A stretch of 53,965 bases of DNA from an uncultured Saprospiraceae bacterium (GCA_938016265.1 CALLWB010000057.1:1-53965); one strand, 5' to 3'; shown: positions 18,878-28,019, counted from the first letter of the stretch. Translations and numbers: made by a program. The notes: a model not told the origin generated them from the letters alone.

Positions 18878-19729
18878 ATGGCAAAAAAGAACAAAAATGA
18901 ACGTGGAGAGGGAAATTTGTATGATAAAATTTTTAAGGAGAATATCGTCCCGCTATTTTTACCGTTGTTGGATGAGTTTTTAGGGATAAAAATTCTGAAG
19001 ACTGAGGTGCTGGATGCCAAGCTTCAGAAAACGATAGAACGGGAGGTTGATTTTGCTCGGATTGTAACGACTAAAAATTGTGGACGGTTTATTCTGCATT
19101 TGGAGTTTCAGGTGACGAATGATTCGAGCATGGTTTATCGGTTCAATACTTATAATAGTTTGCTGGTAGAGAAATACCGGTTGCCGATTAAGCATGTATT
19201 GATCTATCTAGGCTCCCCAAAAATGACGATGATTCAAAAGCTTCCGAAAGAGCTGGTATTTACTGGTTATACCTCTATTATATTCAACGAAATTGACTTC
19301 CGACGATTGTTGGAATTTGATGTACCGGAGGCTATTTTGCTTGCCCTACTTGGAGATGGTAAGGGACGTAGTGGAGAGGATCGCATTATGGAAATTCTTG
19401 CCAGTTTAAAACAATTAGATCTTCCAATTGCAGAACTTAAAAAATATACTAGCCAATTGCAAGTCTTATCACAATTGCGTAACTTAGATGAAGATATAGA
19501 CAAAATAATAGAAACCATGCCTGTATTATTAGACATCACAAAAAATGCCGGATTCAAAAGACACTTTGAAGCAGCTGAAAACCGAGGTATTGAAAAAGCA
19601 ACCCTAAAAGTGGTAATTAACATGCTAACCCTAGGTAAATTGACATTAAGAGAAATAGCAAAATGCGCAGGGATTTCCCTTCAAAAAGTCAAACAAATAG
19701 CAAAACAGCTAGAAGACAATAAGAAATAA
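18878..19729 (+). CDS. Rpn/YhgA-type PD-(D/E)XK nuclease-like protein
   Basis: The 283-aa protein begins YDKIFKENIVPLFLPLLDE, then has EVDFARIV and RFILHLEFQ. This places Asp, then Glu-x-Gln at the spacing of the PD-(D/E)XK core of Rpn (recombination-promoting nuclease, PDDEXK_2) proteins. A C-terminal segment, TLREIAKCAGISLQKVKQIAKQL, looks like a helix-turn-helix. Family members are often mobile and multicopy. It faces the SusE/F-position gene, whose stop is only 4 bp away, with no terminator between the two genes. Function in this genome is unknown. Confidence 0.8.
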   Translation: MAKKNKNERGEGNLYDKIFKENIVPLFLPLLDEFLGIKILKTEVLDAKLQKTIEREVDFARIVTTKNCGRFILHLEFQVTNDSSMVYRFNTYNSLLVEKYRLPIKHVLIYLGSPKMTMIQKLPKELVFTGYTSIIFNEIDFRRLLEFDVPEAILLALLGDGKGRSGEDRIMEILASLKQLDLPIAELKKYTSQLQVLSQLRNLDEDIDKIIETMPVLLDITKNAGFKRHFEAAENRGIEKATLKVVINMLTLGKLTLREIAKCAGISLQKVKQIAKQLEDNKK

Positions 19730-19733
19730 ACGA

Positions 19734-20615
19734 TCAATCACATTTAAAATTAAAAAAGTGGTCCCCATCCACTTGACAATCGCTCCCACAGATCACCCCG
19801 TTTACCAAGGACACAAACTGGAAACGCATCTTGGCAATCGTAACACCAGCTGGCAAAGCAGAAGCATAAAATTCCTCAGGAATAATAGTCAAAGAAAACT
19901 TCCCACCGCCTTCATCTGTCATTTTTAAATCAGGATTGTTCGCTATTTGAGAAGGAGGTGTTACGATGTGATACAAACCATCACTTCCAAATACACGCGC
20001 GTAAACCCACACTTCAGATAGATTTTGCATCGTCGGTTTTTCCTCCAAATAGTTTTTATAATACAACGTAAACACATCGTCCGTTTGCGTAAACAGCGTA
20101 TCCGATTCTCCGAAATCAGGGAAGCCATATATTTTTCGCTCCAAAGAGAAGGGCGCAGGAATCTCTATTTCGATATCGCTTGTCTTATATTCGTCTCCGT
20201 CTACTGAACAATCGCCACCGGAACCTCCATCTTTTTCCTTGGCCAAAAACTTCAGACCATCCGTATAAATGGTCTCGGCATCCGTTCCATAATAATCAGT
20301 AGCCAACATCGTGTAAGACCAAACATCTGGTCCCAAATCTGTACGGTGCATCATTTCCTGATCATCCGCAGAAACTCCCCAGTTTCCATTTCCTCCTACA
20401 GGGTCGTTTGGTCCCCAGGTCCAGATATAGATCGGCCCAGCACTTCCAACTAGTTTATTGCAGTTAGGGTCTTGCGCCAAATCTACAAAAACAGTAATGG
20501 AGTCAGCAACGTCAGGCACTGGTGGATCCACCCAGGCAAACTGCGCATTCGCAGAGAAAAACAAGCTTAAAGCGATTCCAGTAATTATATATCTTAAAGA
20601 ATTCATAGTCTTCAT
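19734..20615 (-). CDS. Secreted SusE/SusF-position protein with two related beta domains
   Basis: Signal peptide with FFSANAQ cleavage region. The mature protein has two similar domains, each starting with a DSITVFVDL or DVFTLYYKN strand and ending in a conserved C-S/Q-VDGD motif (GDCSVDGDEY and SDCQVDGDHF). Such tandem domains are seen in alpha-glucan-binding surface proteins downstream of susCD. Binding of starch-like polymer is inferred from position and the domain pattern. There is no lipobox. The ATG at 20615 is preferred over one seven codons upstream; a further ATG at 20606 also gives a good signal. Last gene of the susC operon. Confidence 0.75.
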   Translation of the reverse strand: MKTMNSLRYIITGIALSLFFSANAQFAWVDPPVPDVADSITVFVDLAQDPNCNKLVGSAGPIYIWTWGPNDPVGGNGNWGVSADDQEMMHRTDLGPDVWSYTMLATDYYGTDAETIYTDGLKFLAKEKDGGSGGDCSVDGDEYKTSDIEIEIPAPFSLERKIYGFPDFGESDTLFTQTDDVFTLYYKNYLEEKPTMQNLSEVWVYARVFGSDGLYHIVTPPSQIANNPDLKMTDEGGGKFSLTIIPEEFYASALPAGVTIAKMRFQFVSLVNGVICGSDCQVDGDHFFNFKCD

Positions 20616-20658
20616 TTTTTGTGATGATCTATTCACAATTAATACTTCATTTTTTAAA

Positions 20659-21162
20659 TTAAATACGCTCGAAGTAATATTCGTAGCTTACTGCGCCTCG
20701 TTTCCCTTCCAGGTCGGCACAACCGTTTATTGGGCGGATGTATTTCACTTCTAGTCTGTTGTCTACCTTCTCACGTACGGGGGACAACATGTCAAGGACA
20801 GTTTCTCCATTGCTGTCGGTAAGGATGATTTGAGAAGGGTAGTCCTCATCGTCAAATGCCCAGCTGCCGTCTACTGGTAGAAAGTTGCGCATCGTACCAG
20901 GATTGAGGGTGAAGGTTTTGTCTGGGTTGAAGGTGATTTCCGCAGGTGTAGCGCCCATTATTATGGTAGAAACATCTATGAAATTGTCCGATTTATCATT
21001 CAACTCGTCTACCTGATTCACATGGTACAATTTCCAGGTATCTGCAATCCCATTTACTTGACTAAGTGGGTCGCCGATTGGTTTGATATCTTCTTTGCAA
21101 CTGCTTAGGGCTAGCAGAACAACTACAAGAGCTAGCAGGATATTCAATTGATTTATTTTCAT
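20659..21162 (-). CDS. SusE-position lipoprotein (DUF5004-like)
   Basis: Lipobox ALSSC (Cys22) after a clear hydrophobic stretch. The mature domain contains IADTWKLYHV, ITFNPDKTFTLNPG and GSWAFDDEDYPSQIIL, a pattern of small lipocalin-like beta barrels found in SusE-position genes (DUF5004-like, tentative). It lies between susD and the two-domain surface protein and is probably outer-membrane anchored, facing the surface. Confidence 0.72.
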   Translation of the reverse strand: MKINQLNILLALVVVLLALSSCKEDIKPIGDPLSQVNGIADTWKLYHVNQVDELNDKSDNFIDVSTIIMGATPAEITFNPDKTFTLNPGTMRNFLPVDGSWAFDDEDYPSQIILTDSNGETVLDMLSPVREKVDNRLEVKYIRPINGCADLEGKRGAVSYEYYFERI

Positions 21163-21221
21163 GTTGACTTTCTTTTTCGAGTTAAGATTATTGGTCTAAC
21201 AATAAATTTTTGTAGATGGTT

Positions 21222-22664
21222 TTATTGACATGGAATGCCGTTTGGATCACTGTTCGTTGGGTTGGCTTCCAAATCCAGATTACCACTCAATTCGCTATCA
21301 GGAAATTGACAGATCATCCCATTACAGTTCCACGGTACACCACGTATCTCTAAGTTGGTGACGGGAAGGACGGTTAGCCCTCTTTCAGTGGCCGCACCTA
21401 TTCGTTTCAATTCATGTAGACGATTACCTTCTGCTACTAGTTCTCTTCTCCGTTCGAGGCGGAAAGAATTGACCACCTGGATCGGATCTGAATTTGCAAA
21501 ATTCGGCATGCCTGCTCTTCCACGAATGTCATTTAAATCTTCTAGGGCTAGTGGAATGTTATTGTTGATTTCTGCTGCGCTTTCGCCGCGAATCAATTTA
21601 AGTTCGGTGATATGGATGATTGGCACTTGCATCCAGCTGCTATTGTCACTGACAAATTTGTTTAGAGTAATCGCACCACTAGAATTTGGAGCATACCAGA
21701 TTTTAAATCGGGTAGTATCTACTGCAGCATTATTATACATGTTTTCAGAAATGTAAGTCTGCGCCGTTCCATCTCCGCCAACTCTGAAGTACCCAGAAAG
21801 TGCTCCACCAGAATTATTGTTTTGACCAGTGCTTACAATATCGAATACGGATTCGCTTGTCCCCATTTCTGAGAATCGAGCAAAAATATTTGGATCGAAT
21901 TGGAGACCACTATTTTCAATCACATCATTCGCCATTGCAAATGCCTGTTGATAATCATTCATTTGGAAGTAGACCTTTGCTAGATAGCCTTTTGCTGCCC
22001 AAGAGGTAGCGTATCGATTGTTGTTGGCTGGTAATACATTCATTGCTTCCTCTAGATCCGTAATTACTTGCGCAAATACTTCTCCAACTGTGGCGCGTGG
22101 TGCCTTTTCTTTGCTATAGGAGGTGCGGATTGCTATTCCAGGATGGGAGTTATCTGCTGTAAAACCGTAGGGCTGGGCAAACATTCGGACTAACTCGAAA
22201 TGGATGATAGCTCGGAGGAATTTGCACTCTGCTGTTATTCGTTCTCGCTCGGCAGCAGTAAGGCCGACTGCCAAATCAAGATGGTCTATTACAAAGTTGG
22301 CTCTTCCATAGACCAGCGCACCCTTTTCCATCAACGTTCTCGTCGTTCCAAGGAAAATGTCTGTATTCCAATTATAATGCGACAGCCAATCGCCATTGGT
22401 TATTCTGGTGCCATCAATATTATCTGCCATTACTTCTGCAAGTAACCAACTTAATCCTCCAATAGAACTACCGTCTCCTAATACCCGATAGGCTCCGTTC
22501 AAGGCTTCCTGAGCAGCGGCAGGGGTTCCCATAAATTCTTCGATAGTTATTTGACCATCTGGTGGAGAAGCAAGGAAGTCTTCTCCACACCCGTTTGAAA
22601 TCAATAAGATGATTGAGATGCCTAGCAGGTGAAAACTGTTTTTTATTTGATTAATATAATTCAT
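21222..22664 (-). CDS. SusD/RagB-family nutrient-binding lipoprotein
   Basis: A 480-aa glycan-capture lipoprotein with lipobox ISNGC. The N-terminal motif CGEDFLASPPDGQITIEEF and the TPR-like helices (AAAQEALNGAYRVLG, LRAIIHFELVRMFAQPYG, AAKGYLAKVYFQMNDYQQA) are characteristic. The C-terminal FRLERRRELVAEGNRLHELKR block is the usual SusD signature. It follows susC by 28 bp and sits on the lid of the SusC barrel in the outer membrane. Confidence 0.95.
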   Translation of the reverse strand: MNYINQIKNSFHLLGISIILLISNGCGEDFLASPPDGQITIEEFMGTPAAAQEALNGAYRVLGDGSSIGGLSWLLAEVMADNIDGTRITNGDWLSHYNWNTDIFLGTTRTLMEKGALVYGRANFVIDHLDLAVGLTAAERERITAECKFLRAIIHFELVRMFAQPYGFTADNSHPGIAIRTSYSKEKAPRATVGEVFAQVITDLEEAMNVLPANNNRYATSWAAKGYLAKVYFQMNDYQQAFAMANDVIENSGLQFDPNIFARFSEMGTSESVFDIVSTGQNNNSGGALSGYFRVGGDGTAQTYISENMYNNAAVDTTRFKIWYAPNSSGAITLNKFVSDNSSWMQVPIIHITELKLIRGESAAEINNNIPLALEDLNDIRGRAGMPNFANSDPIQVVNSFRLERRRELVAEGNRLHELKRIGAATERGLTVLPVTNLEIRGVPWNCNGMICQFPDSELSGNLDLEANPTNSDPNGIPCQ

Positions 22665-22692
22665 GACTGTGAATTTAAAGGTTTGGAAACGG

Positions 22693-25600
22693 TTACTGGA
22701 AAGTAAAATTTACGCCTAAATTAAACGTCCTTTCCTGTGGAGGTGTCAGATAGGTTACTCCAACGCCGCCTACATTTCTTTCTTGTGCGTTATCTCGATC
22801 TCTGGAGATTTCAGGATCCCATCCTGGGTATTTTGTAATTGTCCAAAGGTTGGTTGAATTGACAAAAATTCGATAACTTTTGATTGGTGAATTCTCTGCT
22901 TTTATTTTTTTCGTGTAGCCAATAGTTATGTTCTTAAGTCGAGCATAGGTAGCATCGTATAACCATAAAGAGTGGTTGTTTTGCCAGAAGTTGGAGTTCC
23001 CTCCCCAGTTGGTCATATCCATCGTCAATTTAGGATAAGTAGCATCATCTCCTGGTTCTCTCCATCTGTCGAATACCCCTTTTTGCATGTTCCAATCAGT
23101 TACAACACCAAGAGAGCGTTTTGCGGCATCATCATAAATAGTACCTCCAATACTAAATGTCCAAAGAAAGCTTAAGTCAACATTTTTATAATTAAAGGTA
23201 TTCGTAATCCCGCCCGTTACTTTTGGGAAGATATCACCAGTAGTCCGTCTATTGTTTACGACATCATAAATAAAGGTTTCATTGCCATCCTGATCTAAAT
23301 AAACAGGCGCGCCTGTCTCTGCATCGATATGCGAAAATGGAATCAAGTAGTTTACGCCAATCGGCTCACCAACGACAACTCTGGTATCTCCAAACCCACC
23401 AGCTAATGCATCTGGAGTGGCACTGGCAACACTTAATATTTTGTTGGTGTTTCTAGCCAGGTTTAGATCTGTTTTCCACTTGAATTTTTTGACCAGGTTT
23501 CTAGTGGTTAACTCAATCTCAAATCCTTTATTTTCTAGAGAAGCGACATTCTCCCAGAAAAAGAGATCTTCTATTCCTGTGGAGGCTTGCAATCTATTTT
23601 GAATGACAGCCTCTGTAGTTTTTTTATAATAATAAGAAAATGCTGCGGTAATTCTATCCTCGAAAAGTCCGATCTCTATGCCTCCATCATAAGTAGTAAC
23701 TACCTCCCATTGTAAGTACGGATTTTCAAGTTTCCTTTCAAAGCGAATAGGTTCATTGTTGTAGTAGTCGTTTGGTCCAATACGATCACCGTATAAGCGA
23801 TCATGATATTGTTCATTTGAGGGAATATCTGCATTTCCTGTTTTTCCCCAACTTGCCTTAATTTTTAGGAAATTGATGGTGTTGCTTTCTTTTAAGAAAG
23901 GCTCCTCGGAAAGGATATAACCCAACCCTACAGAAGGGAAACCACCAACACGACGCTTGGGGCCAAATTTTGAAGAGGCGTCACTTCGATAAACCGCTTG
24001 GGCAAGAAACTTATCTTTATAGGAATAATTTAATCTGCCAAATAAACTGAAAAATCGGGAGGAATTTACAATCCCATAAGTTTCATACCGCAGTGTATCG
24101 TAGGTCATTTGTTGCTCGGGGTTTCTAAACAGATGGTCTGTCAATCCCTGATATTCTTCGTTAGTCCCATTTTGAAAGGATCTTTGGTATTCCGTACCAA
24201 TCATTGCCTTGAAGGTATGATCAGGGTTAGGCATCTTTACATCATAGGTCGCAGTTCCATAGGTTGACCAGTTATGGACTTTACTAGTAAAACCTTTAGC
24301 AATATTTTGATTGTCTGTCCAGACGGCATCTTCAAAAAAGTAGTCGCCGATATTCATATAGTCATAACTTCCAGTCACGTTTAATGCCAGTCTTTTTATC
24401 GGAGAATAAGTTAGGCTTACATTGTTAATACTTCTCCATTCTCTTGTTTTGTTGCTGGTCAACTCTCGCTGTGCAACAGGATTCCCGTAAAGGTTAAAAT
24501 AAGTACTATCGGTATCCATAATCGGGTAGATCGGTAGCGCACTTGTCTGCGCAGTACCCAATCCACCTGCCCACGCTTGAGGTATACGATTGTTCAACCC
24601 TCGAGTGATCGATGTAGAGATCGAACTCGTAAATTTTTCAGAAAACCGGTAGTCAATATTCCCTCTTAGAGACGCTCTTTTGTAGCTATTGCCAACAAGA
24701 TAACTTTGCGCATCCGAGTACGAACCGCCAATGTAGCTGCTTAATTTTTTGCCTCCCTGATTCATAGAAAGGTTGTATTCTTGCTTGAAACCAGTTTGTA
24801 TTACTTCATCAATCCAATCGGTATTGATCCCTTCAATTGATTCATAAGTGTAGCCATTGTCAGCAAGTACGCCTGGCAATGGTGCACGGCCTACGTTGCC
24901 ATCATTTTCCCAGGCTTCTTGTCGGATTTGCAGCCATTCCTCTGAATCTAAAAATTCCACCCTGTTGGCAGGCTGAGAAAGTCCCCATCTAGTGCTAAAA
25001 TTGAACGTTGGTTTTGCGCCTGATTGACCACGTTTGGTGGTGATAAGAATAACGCCATTCGCACCCCGCGATCCGTAAATCGCAGCAGCCGAAGCATCCT
25101 TTAAAACTTCAACAGACTCAATATCATTTGGATTTAGAGAAGACAGCGGGTTGTTGTTTTGTCCGTTGCTGCTCCCTGTCAAAAAGTTGTCTTGAGTAAT
25201 AGGTATGCCATCCACTACATACAAAGGCTCTCCTCCAGAACTTATCGTACTCACTCCTCTTAGTCGGACCATTGATCCTGCACCTGCTATCCCACTGGAT
25301 TGAGTGATCTGTGCTCCAGCAACTTTCCCTTGTAATACATTTTCGAAACTACCGCCTACTACATCGAGCAGTTCTTTTGATTCTACCTTGGATATGGATC
25401 CAACAACGTCTCTTTTTCTTTGTGTTCCGTAGCCGACGACGACGACTTCGTTGAGCAGTTCAGTATTTTCTCCTAGTTTGAAATCTATGGTTGCGGTGCC
25501 ACCTTCGCCTACGGTGACTTGTTTTCTGGCGTCTTCGTAGCCGATGTAGGAGACGACGACGGTATGTGTGCCTGCTGGAACATTGAGGATGGTAAATTCT

Positions 25601-25776
25601 CCGTTCATATCTGTTGCCGCTCCTCGCTCTGTGCCTTCTATCAAAACAGTACCACCGATGACTTCAAAATTGTCTTGGTCGATTACTTTTCCTTTGACGG
25701 TCCCTTGTGCAAAGGCCTGCAAACAAAGCATAATAGAAAGCAAACACCAAATTAATTGTTGTACGGGCAATTTCAT
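22693..25776 (-). CDS. SusC/RagA-family TonB-dependent outer-membrane transporter
   Basis: A 1027-aa porin-like receptor. After the signal peptide, a CarboxypepD_reg-like domain spans residues 27-110 (GKVIDQDNFEVIGGTVLIEG). The plug follows, with the family markers LNEVVVVGYGTQ, ALQGKVAGAQI-like VLQGKVAGAQI, VRLRGVSTI and VLKDASAAAIYGSRGANGV. A large beta barrel ends with an aromatic residue (NFTFQ). First gene of the operon susC-susD-lipoprotein-surface protein. A promoter and a palindrome lie just upstream. Substrate is likely an alpha-glucan, inferred from operators shared with GH13 genes. Confidence 0.96.
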   Translation of the reverse strand: MKLPVQQLIWCLLSIMLCLQAFAQGTVKGKVIDQDNFEVIGGTVLIEGTERGAATDMNGEFTILNVPAGTHTVVVSYIGYEDARKQVTVGEGGTATIDFKLGENTELLNEVVVVGYGTQRKRDVVGSISKVESKELLDVVGGSFENVLQGKVAGAQITQSSGIAGAGSMVRLRGVSTISSGGEPLYVVDGIPITQDNFLTGSSNGQNNNPLSSLNPNDIESVEVLKDASAAAIYGSRGANGVILITTKRGQSGAKPTFNFSTRWGLSQPANRVEFLDSEEWLQIRQEAWENDGNVGRAPLPGVLADNGYTYESIEGINTDWIDEVIQTGFKQEYNLSMNQGGKKLSSYIGGSYSDAQSYLVGNSYKRASLRGNIDYRFSEKFTSSISTSITRGLNNRIPQAWAGGLGTAQTSALPIYPIMDTDSTYFNLYGNPVAQRELTSNKTREWRSINNVSLTYSPIKRLALNVTGSYDYMNIGDYFFEDAVWTDNQNIAKGFTSKVHNWSTYGTATYDVKMPNPDHTFKAMIGTEYQRSFQNGTNEEYQGLTDHLFRNPEQQMTYDTLRYETYGIVNSSRFFSLFGRLNYSYKDKFLAQAVYRSDASSKFGPKRRVGGFPSVGLGYILSEEPFLKESNTINFLKIKASWGKTGNADIPSNEQYHDRLYGDRIGPNDYYNNEPIRFERKLENPYLQWEVVTTYDGGIEIGLFEDRITAAFSYYYKKTTEAVIQNRLQASTGIEDLFFWENVASLENKGFEIELTTRNLVKKFKWKTDLNLARNTNKILSVASATPDALAGGFGDTRVVVGEPIGVNYLIPFSHIDAETGAPVYLDQDGNETFIYDVVNNRRTTGDIFPKVTGGITNTFNYKNVDLSFLWTFSIGGTIYDDAAKRSLGVVTDWNMQKGVFDRWREPGDDATYPKLTMDMTNWGGNSNFWQNNHSLWLYDATYARLKNITIGYTKKIKAENSPIKSYRIFVNSTNLWTITKYPGWDPEISRDRDNAQERNVGGVGVTYLTPPQERTFNLGVNFTFQ

Positions 25777-25809
25777 AGGTTGAGATTTAGAATTTTGGGT
25801 ATAACCGTA

Positions 25810-25826
25810 AGTGTAAATTTAACACT
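25810..25826. promoter_or_regulatory. Putative alpha-glucan operator, site A (AGTGT-N7-ACACT)
   Basis: A 17-bp inverted repeat with perfect 5-bp arms, just downstream of the inferred susC -7 box, where a bound repressor would block transcription. On the minus strand it agrees with site B (50863-50879) at 15 of 17 positions. Confidence 0.6.
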
Positions 25827-25830
25827 ATGG

Positions 25831-25857
25831 TAAAGATAGGGATTTCTTACTTAACAA
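25831..25857 (-). promoter_or_regulatory. Candidate susC promoter
   Basis: On the minus strand TTG (25857-25855), a 16-bp spacer and TATCTTTA (25838-25831) fit the Bacteroidota -33/-7 pattern with one mismatch and a slightly short spacer. Site A follows about 4 bp downstream. Confidence 0.5.
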
Positions 25858-26071
25858 AAAATTAACTTAATGATAATTCTAATATTTTTTGATTGACAGA
25901 ATATTAGGTGGGAATAACTCCGTTTTCAGAATTTGTAATGGAGATTGGAAAGTAGGAACGTTCTGTTTTTTCTAAAAATACGCACTTCATTTCTGACAAA
26001 GGTATGCGTAAAAACAAGGAGATTTCAGATTTAACTTAATACCTAATCAACCTTATAACTTAACTTCCAAT

Positions 26072-26794
26072 TTACAATTCAAAACTAAAACCTTCGGACT
26101 CCAGCTTCTTGTATTTTTCCTCGTCAAACTTATACAGTTTGGCAGGGCGGTGGGCCACTTCCTTTTGAGTTTCTTTGAGGTCGACCAGCAGATTCATGCT
26201 GATTATTTTCTTACGGAAATTTCGTTTGTCGAGTTTTTCTCCTAGTACTGCCTCATACAAAGATTGCAGTTGGGTAAGTGTAAATTTATGCGGCAACAAA
26301 TCAAAACCGATTGGCCGTTCGCGCACTCGCCGACGTAAGCGTTGGATACAAGCCACCAAAATTTCGTTATGGTCAAATCCCATTTTGCCTAGTTCATCAA
26401 TACTCTTCCAAACAGCGGTACTGTTTTCCGTAGTACTCGAGTCGTAATCCGACAGTTTTACCAACGAATAGTAAGCAATAGTGATCACTCTTCCCAAAGG
26501 ATGTCGGTCTGCATTCCCAAATGCTTCTACTTGCTCCAGATAAACAGCGTCTCCCATTCCCGAATGTTTGTTCAACACCCGTTTAGCGGCATCATGGAGA
26601 TGCTCAGAGGGGTGAATAAGATCTCCTAGTAGTGTCCACATTCCAATAAATGGATCTACTTGACTTTTTATGACTAGTACTTTCAACCCATTCGCATCAA
26701 ATCCAAGAATAACACAATCTACTGAAATTGCTGATTTGAAATAATCATCGATTTGAGTCATTTCAGTATTAATGTTCTTAGCAGGCATATTCAT
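26072..26794 (-). CDS. Nudix-type transcriptional regulator (AraR/NrtR-like)
   Basis: A 240-aa protein with an N-terminal Nudix domain (about residues 20-150) and a C-terminal winged-helix-like part (FTLTQLQSLYEAVLG, then KRNFRKKIISMNLLVD). The Nudix box region GDLIHPSEHLHDAAKRVLNKH lacks the catalytic R-E-U-x-E-E residues (RV and KH instead), so the domain probably senses a ligand rather than hydrolysing one. This is the architecture of NrtR and of the Bacteroides AraR regulator. It lies 296 bp upstream of susC on the same strand and is divergent from pfkA, which makes it the likely local sugar regulator. Ligand unknown. Confidence 0.85.
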   Translation of the reverse strand: MNMPAKNINTEMTQIDDYFKSAISVDCVILGFDANGLKVLVIKSQVDPFIGMWTLLGDLIHPSEHLHDAAKRVLNKHSGMGDAVYLEQVEAFGNADRHPLGRVITIAYYSLVKLSDYDSSTTENSTAVWKSIDELGKMGFDHNEILVACIQRLRRRVRERPIGFDLLPHKFTLTQLQSLYEAVLGEKLDKRNFRKKIISMNLLVDLKETQKEVAHRPAKLYKFDEEKYKKLESEGFSFEL

Positions 26795-26856
26795 TTATTT
26801 CATGATTTCGGTTACCTTCCTATCGAGGTTGTAAGTAGTGTAGGGAACTTCACAAG

Positions 26857-26888
26857 TAAAGGTAAAAAATTCAAAACTATTTGTACAA
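26857..26888 (-). promoter_or_regulatory. Candidate promoter of the Nudix regulator gene
   Basis: On the minus strand TTG (26888-26886), a 21-bp spacer, then TACCTTTA (26864-26857), seven of eight to the TAnnTTTG pattern, 63 bp before the ATG. A weaker GTG...CAC element follows at 26838-26853 with a 10-bp spacer, which does not match the 17-bp operator. Confidence 0.5.
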
Positions 26889-26975
26889 AACAACTGTTTT
26901 CAAATCGGCAATGCAGAAGTCTTTCTCCATATTTTGTCGTTATTCAAAAAAACAAGAATAAAAACAAGCATTTAA

Positions 26976-27006
26976 TTGTACCACATTCAAAATTCATTTA
27001 ACTTAC
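26976..27006 (+). promoter_or_regulatory. Candidate pfkA promoter
   Basis: TTG at 26976-26978, a 20-bp spacer and TAACTTAC at 26999-27006 give an acceptable -33/-7 pair (two mismatches in the -7 box), 33 bp before the ATG. Confidence 0.4.
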
Positions 27007-27014
27007 GCAAACTT

Positions 27015-27031
27015 AGTGTAAAAAACACACA
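27015..27031. promoter_or_regulatory. Putative alpha-glucan operator, site D (AGTGT-N7-ACACA)
   Basis: It shares the arms and spacing of sites A and B with one arm mismatch. It sits between the inferred -7 box and the pfkA start codon, 8 bp before the ATG. Confidence 0.45.
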
Positions 27032-27038
27032 TTCTTAA

Positions 27039-28019
27039 ATGAGAGCGATAAAAAAAATAGCAGTTTTGACTTCCGGTGGGGATGCTCCAGGTATGAATGC
27101 AGCGATTAGAGCAGTTGTACGTTCCTGTATTTACTACGAAACAGCCGTTTATGCCATACGTGGTGGATATCAGGGGTTGATAGAAGGAAACGTCAAAGAA
27201 TTAAATGTCCGATCAGTTAGCAAAATACTAGGAAGAGGTGGCACCATCCTAAAGTCAAGCAGAAGTGAGGAGTTCAGAACATTTGAAGGTCGTCAGAAGG
27301 CCTTTGATGTACTAAAGAAACACAATATAGATGCCTTGGTCGCAATTGGCGGAGATGGTACCTTTGCCGGCGCACACCAGTTTTATCAAGACTTCAATAT
27401 TCCAATAATAGGTATACCAGGCACGATTGATAATGACCTGCCGAATACAGATTATACGATTGGCTTTGATACCGCCACCAATACTGTTACGGAATGTATT
27501 GACAAGATCAGAGATACTGCAAATTCCCACAATCGATTGTTTTTTGTAGAAGTTATGGGGAGGGATTCTGGTTATATTGCTTTGAAAACTTGCATTTCTT
27601 CGGGAGCGATAGCGGTCATGCTTCCTGAACGGAAGTTAGAGATCAAAGAACTGATCCAAATACTCAGGAAAGGTTATCAAAACAAAAAGACATCCAGCGT
27701 AGTTGTAGTAGCAGAAGGCAATCCAAACGGAGGAGCCTACGAAGTAGCGCAAAAAGTAAAGGAGCACACTACTGATTATGATACAAAATATACCATCCTA
27801 GGCCACTTGCAACGAGGAGGAGATCCTTCTTGCTTCGATCGCATTTTAGCGAGTCAAATGGGTGTCGCCGCTGTAGAAGGCCTGCTTGATAATCGCAAAG
27901 ATGTCATGGTCGGGGTGATAAATAATAACATAGAATACACGCCACTCATTGAGTGTGTTGGCGTGCATAATCCTATAGATGAAGAATTATTAAGAATTTC
28001 TAAAATATTATCGATATAA
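27039..28019 (+). CDS. pfkA: ATP-dependent 6-phosphofructokinase
   Basis: Phosphorylates fructose-6-phosphate, the committed step of glycolysis, in the cytoplasm. The 326-aa length is standard for the short bacterial enzyme. TSGGDAPGMNAAIRAVVR opens the ATP site, GGDGTFAGA follows, and PGTIDNDLPNTDYTIGFDTA carries the catalytic Asp of the GTIDND motif. GRDSGYIAL binds F6P and LGHLQRGGDPSCFDRI is the C-terminal signature. The GGDGT glycines indicate ATP rather than pyrophosphate as donor. Divergent from the Nudix regulator and 151 bp upstream of gapA. Confidence 0.97.
   Translation: MRAIKKIAVLTSGGDAPGMNAAIRAVVRSCIYYETAVYAIRGGYQGLIEGNVKELNVRSVSKILGRGGTILKSSRSEEFRTFEGRQKAFDVLKKHNIDALVAIGGDGTFAGAHQFYQDFNIPIIGIPGTIDNDLPNTDYTIGFDTATNTVTECIDKIRDTANSHNRLFFVEVMGRDSGYIALKTCISSGAIAVMLPERKLEIKELIQILRKGYQNKKTSSVVVVAEGNPNGGAYEVAQKVKEHTTDYDTKYTILGHLQRGGDPSCFDRILASQMGVAAVEGLLDNRKDVMVGVINNNIEYTPLIECVGVHNPIDEELLRISKILSI

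Noticed and set aside
18878-19729. Complete insertion sequence around the Rpn-like gene
   Set aside because: No terminal inverted repeats or target duplications were seen at the flanks.
26838-26853. Fifth alpha-glucan operator at the Nudix gene promoter
   Set aside because: GTG and CAC half-sites are present, but the spacer is 10 rather than 9 bp and the arms beyond them do not pair, so it does not fit the AGTGT-N7-ACACT rule.
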